Positions 18,801 through 20,613 of a stretch of DNA of 20,613 bases are shown piece after piece; the stretch's first letter is position 1, and the number at the start of each line of letters is the position of its first letter. The notes beneath the pieces are model-generated. The model worked only from the letters and a program-made list of their open reading frames with translations, searched no databases and was not told the origin of the DNA. A program made the translations under genes and the position numbers. Origin of the DNA: Arsenophonus sp052174135 (lineage in GTDB: Bacteria > Pseudomonadota > Gammaproteobacteria > Enterobacterales > Enterobacteriaceae); the NCBI GenBank assembly GCA_052174135.1, contig JBQMRZ010000006.1:1-20613 (forward strand), written 5' to 3'.

Positions 18801-19298
18801 GTGCGTGCGTCGTTAGTAACAATTATTTATATGTCTTCCAGCTTAAGCGCGATTTACACATTCGGCGATGTGTTTATTAAAGGATTGACGGGTAAACTAA
18901 CTTTACCCTTCGGCGTTTTTATTAAACGTAATTGCCTAATAATAAGTTCATTGTTAAACGGAGGGATTAAATCTAATGTGCTTAATATGATAAAGGGTCT
19001 TAATTTAAGTCATATTAAATGGTTAGTTTTAAGAGGTTCAGGTTTTAAGGCCAATCTTGATAAGCAAACTTTAATTTTGAAATTAGGTTTTAGTCATTGT
19101 GTTTTGATTAATATTCCGCTGGAAATATCGATCAATATACAACAAAACGTTAAAATAAGAATCACTGGGCCGTGTTTGCGGCAAGTAACGTTTTTAGCTC
19201 AAGCTATAAAGTCAAAACGATTGCCCGATGCTTACAAAGCGAAAGGAGTTCTATACAGATTCGATGAAACTAAAACGAAACCCGGTAAGAGAAGATAA
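18801..19298 (+). CDS. rplF: 50S ribosomal protein L6
   Basis: L6 lies near the factor-binding site and sarcin-ricin loop. The protein is 165 residues against about 177. VFIKGLTGKLTLP, LNMIKGLN (family MVIGVTEG region), LKLGFSHCVLINIP and the C-terminal block RLPDAYKAKGVLYRFDETK (family RPPEPYKGKGVRY) are clear. GTG 18801 is preferred over ATG 18831 because it places the KGxxGKL motif at the same distance from the N-terminus as in other L6. The 3' end overlaps rplR by 35 nt if rplR starts at 19264. Confidence 0.94.
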   Translation: MRASLVTIIYMSSSLSAIYTFGDVFIKGLTGKLTLPFGVFIKRNCLIISSLLNGGIKSNVLNMIKGLNLSHIKWLVLRGSGFKANLDKQTLILKLGFSHCVLINIPLEISINIQQNVKIRITGPCLRQVTFLAQAIKSKRLPDAYKAKGVLYRFDETKTKPGKRR

Positions 19299-19536
19299 GC
19301 TTTCGCTTTACATAAATATCCGTAAAGGTTTACTGGAATCGCAAGTCCTAGATGTTAATAAACGGTTAGTTGTTGCTGCGGCGCACGGCAGGAAGATTCA
19401 TTACGCTTCAATTGCTGACGAATTAGCTCAGCGATGTTTCGCGATCGGAGTGTTCGAATTGTCTTTCGAAGGATCGTATAAAGGATTGGCCGTTAAGTTT
19501 ATAGATGTTTTGAAGTATATTGGAATTATAGTTTAG
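19264..19536 (+). CDS. rplR: 50S ribosomal protein L18
   Basis: L18 binds 5S rRNA beside L5. From ATG 19264 the product is 90 residues against about 117. LSLYINIRKGLLESQVLD matches the family's RLVVHRTPRHIYAQVI region. The C-terminal AQRCFAIGVFELSFEGSYKG and YIGIIV match its AERALEKGIKDVSFDR and GLQF. The Arg-rich N-terminal tail is much reduced. ATG 19228 is an alternative that adds 12 residues and deepens the overlap with rplF. The stop TAG 19534-19536 is followed immediately by the rpsE TTG. Confidence 0.88.
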   Translation: MKLKRNPVREDKLSLYINIRKGLLESQVLDVNKRLVVAAAHGRKIHYASIADELAQRCFAIGVFELSFEGSYKGLAVKFIDVLKYIGIIV

Positions 19537-20112
19537 TTGAAATATTCTATTTCCGCTAGCACTAATAACAAACATGTTAAACTCGGAAAGAACCGAATGC
19601 CTTCTAAACCAAACGTTGATTTAAATGAATTCGTGATTCACGAAAAGTCAACCGATATGACCGAATTAGTATATGAGAAAGTGGTAAAGCTATCCAAAGT
19701 TTCGAAGGTTGTAAAAGGCGGCCGCCGATATAAATATTGTGCTTTAGTGATAGTTGGTAACTTATGCGGCAAAGCTTCCGCCGCTAGCGCGAAGGCCGCA
19801 GATGCGGCCGATGCCGTTGTGAAGGCCGTTAAGCGAGCGTCGAAACTAATAATCAATTGCGCCGTCATTAGTCCCGAAAGTTTAACATACAGAATAAACG
19901 GCGCTTGCAACGCAACGAAAGTGTTAATAACACCAACGCGTGAAGGTACTGGCGTTCGTGCCAGTAATGTTGTTAAAGCTATACTTGACGCCTTTGGTTT
20001 TTTTGACGTTTCGGCCAAACTATTTGGATCTACTAATTCTTATAATGTCATTGGGGCGGTTTTCAATGCCTTTGAAAAGCTCCATTGGCATCAACAGATT
20101 TGATTAACCTAA
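19537..20112 (+). CDS. rpsE: 30S ribosomal protein S5
   Basis: S5 lies near the mRNA entry channel and affects decoding accuracy. The protein is 191 residues. The KVSKVVKGGRRYKYCALVIV block, TPTREGTGVRASNVVKAILD, FGFFDVSAKLFGSTNSYNV and AVFNAFEKL are diagnostic. The conserved segment with pattern GxxGxGxGKAREVP is replaced by an Ala-rich stretch (CGKASAASAKAADAADAVV). TGA 20101-20103 is read through as Trp, so the stop is TAA 20110-20112, adding three residues. The start is TTG 19537; the first 40 residues do not align and the true start may be internal (ATG 19657 begins MTELVYEKVV). Confidence 0.92.
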
Positions 20113-20118
20113 CTTCCA

Positions 20119-20610
20119 ATGTTATTTAAATTAGAAAGCTCTACCGATAAACAACGACGACGTAAGGGGCGCGGAATCGGATGTTCGAAAGGCAAAACTT
20201 GCGGTAGAGGCCATAAAGGCCAACGAGCAAGATCAGGTGGGAAATTTGTTTTATTTGAAGGTGGTCAAACTCCAATTTATAGACGTTTGCCAAAAAGAGG
20301 ATTTAGACACAAACCCAAATCGCTTATTAAAGCAATAAGCTTGAGTGTTTTAAATACAAAGCTTAAGCCAAACGAATGTTACTCCGTCGCCGCTTTGAAA
20401 CTAATATTACAAATCAAATCCAATTGATCTTTAAAACTTTTAAGTGGTCATTTCAATGTTTCGGGAGTAACACTTTGTTGCGAAAGTGCTTCCGTTAACG
20501 CTAATGCCCTTGTGCAAATTAACGCAGGTTCTATTAAATTGACACAACCTCCATTGAAGAACCAACTAACCTTTTCCATTCGAACGAGAAATGCGAAGCA
20601 TAAATCATAA
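20119..20610 (+). CDS. rplO: 50S ribosomal protein L15
   Basis: L15 is a large-subunit assembly protein whose basic N-terminal arm threads into 23S rRNA. RRRKGRGIGCSKGKTCGRGH, KGQRARSGGKF, the FEGGQTPIYRRLPKRGF block and the helical segment after it are typical. TGA 20425-20427 is read as Trp and the frame continues to TAA 20608-20610. This gives 163 residues, slightly longer than the usual 145. The C-terminal part (after residue 102) matches only in its general beta-rich pattern. rpmD (L30), normally between rpsE and rplO, is absent; the gap is 6 bp. Only 3 bp remain to the window edge, so the next gene (secY in the usual order) is not visible. Confidence 0.93.
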
Positions 20611-20613
20611 CAT

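Noticed and set aside
1..20613. Mitochondrial (jakobid-type) or Mollicute origin
   Set aside because: fusA, rplL, rplD and sufB together are not mitochondrial, and L3/L4 signatures are alphaproteobacterial rather than Mollicute.
1..20613. CRISPR array, insertion sequence, phage or defence genes
   Set aside because: No direct-repeat arrays, transposase-like frames or terminal inverted repeats were seen. Apart from the first 104 bp, essentially all sequence is accounted for by core genes.

Overview
This window is a compact, gene-dense stretch (about 40% G+C by eye) from a very reduced bacterial genome in which UGA codes for tryptophan. Read with the standard code, most genes look broken. Read with UGA = Trp, every gene is a clean open frame, and many UGAs fall exactly on invariant tryptophans (SufB, RpoB, RpoC, EF-G, L2, S3, S7). 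The protein sequences point to Alphaproteobacteria: L3 carries KRHGFSGLRASHGVS and L4 carries a KRR...IKTRSE block typical of that class. An alphaproteobacterium with UGA = Trp, extreme compaction and missing ribosomal proteins best fits the cicada endosymbiont 'Candidatus Hodgkinia' or a close relative. That name is an inference, not a database match.

Layout. Positions 1-104 hold the undetermined end of a neighbouring gene, followed by a terminator-like hairpin with a T-run (102-137). sufB (Fe-S cluster scaffold) runs on the minus strand from 1398 to 136. A tRNA-Gly(UCC) starts 26 bp away on the plus strand (1425-1495). A short intergenic region (1496-1637) with a candidate promoter and a perfect 16-bp palindrome follows. 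From 1638 to the end, everything is on the plus strand in one fused beta/str/S10/spc ribosomal superoperon: rplL, rpoB, rpoC, rpsL, rpsG, fusA, tuf, rpsJ, rplC, rplD, rplB, rpsS, rplV, rpsC, rpsQ, rplN, rplX, rplE, rpsN, rplF, rplR, rpsE, rplO. Genes abut or overlap, often through a TAATG stop/start.

The canonical bacterial order is preserved but thinned. rplK, rplA and rplJ are not next to rplL. rplW, rplP, rpmC, rpsH and rpmD are absent from their usual slots, with neighbours closed up to overlaps or gaps of 6-17 bp. rpsS, rplV and rpsC (16013-17186) are interrupted by UGA codons and are invisible to a standard-code scan.

Functionally this is the transcription-translation core (RNA polymerase beta and beta', two elongation factors, ribosomal proteins) plus one Fe-S assembly gene. 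I saw no mobile element, CRISPR array, defence system or metabolic cluster. The unusual biology is the genetic code, the pruning of the ribosome, trimmed or altered conserved motifs in S3, S5 and S19, and the dense overlapping coding layout.
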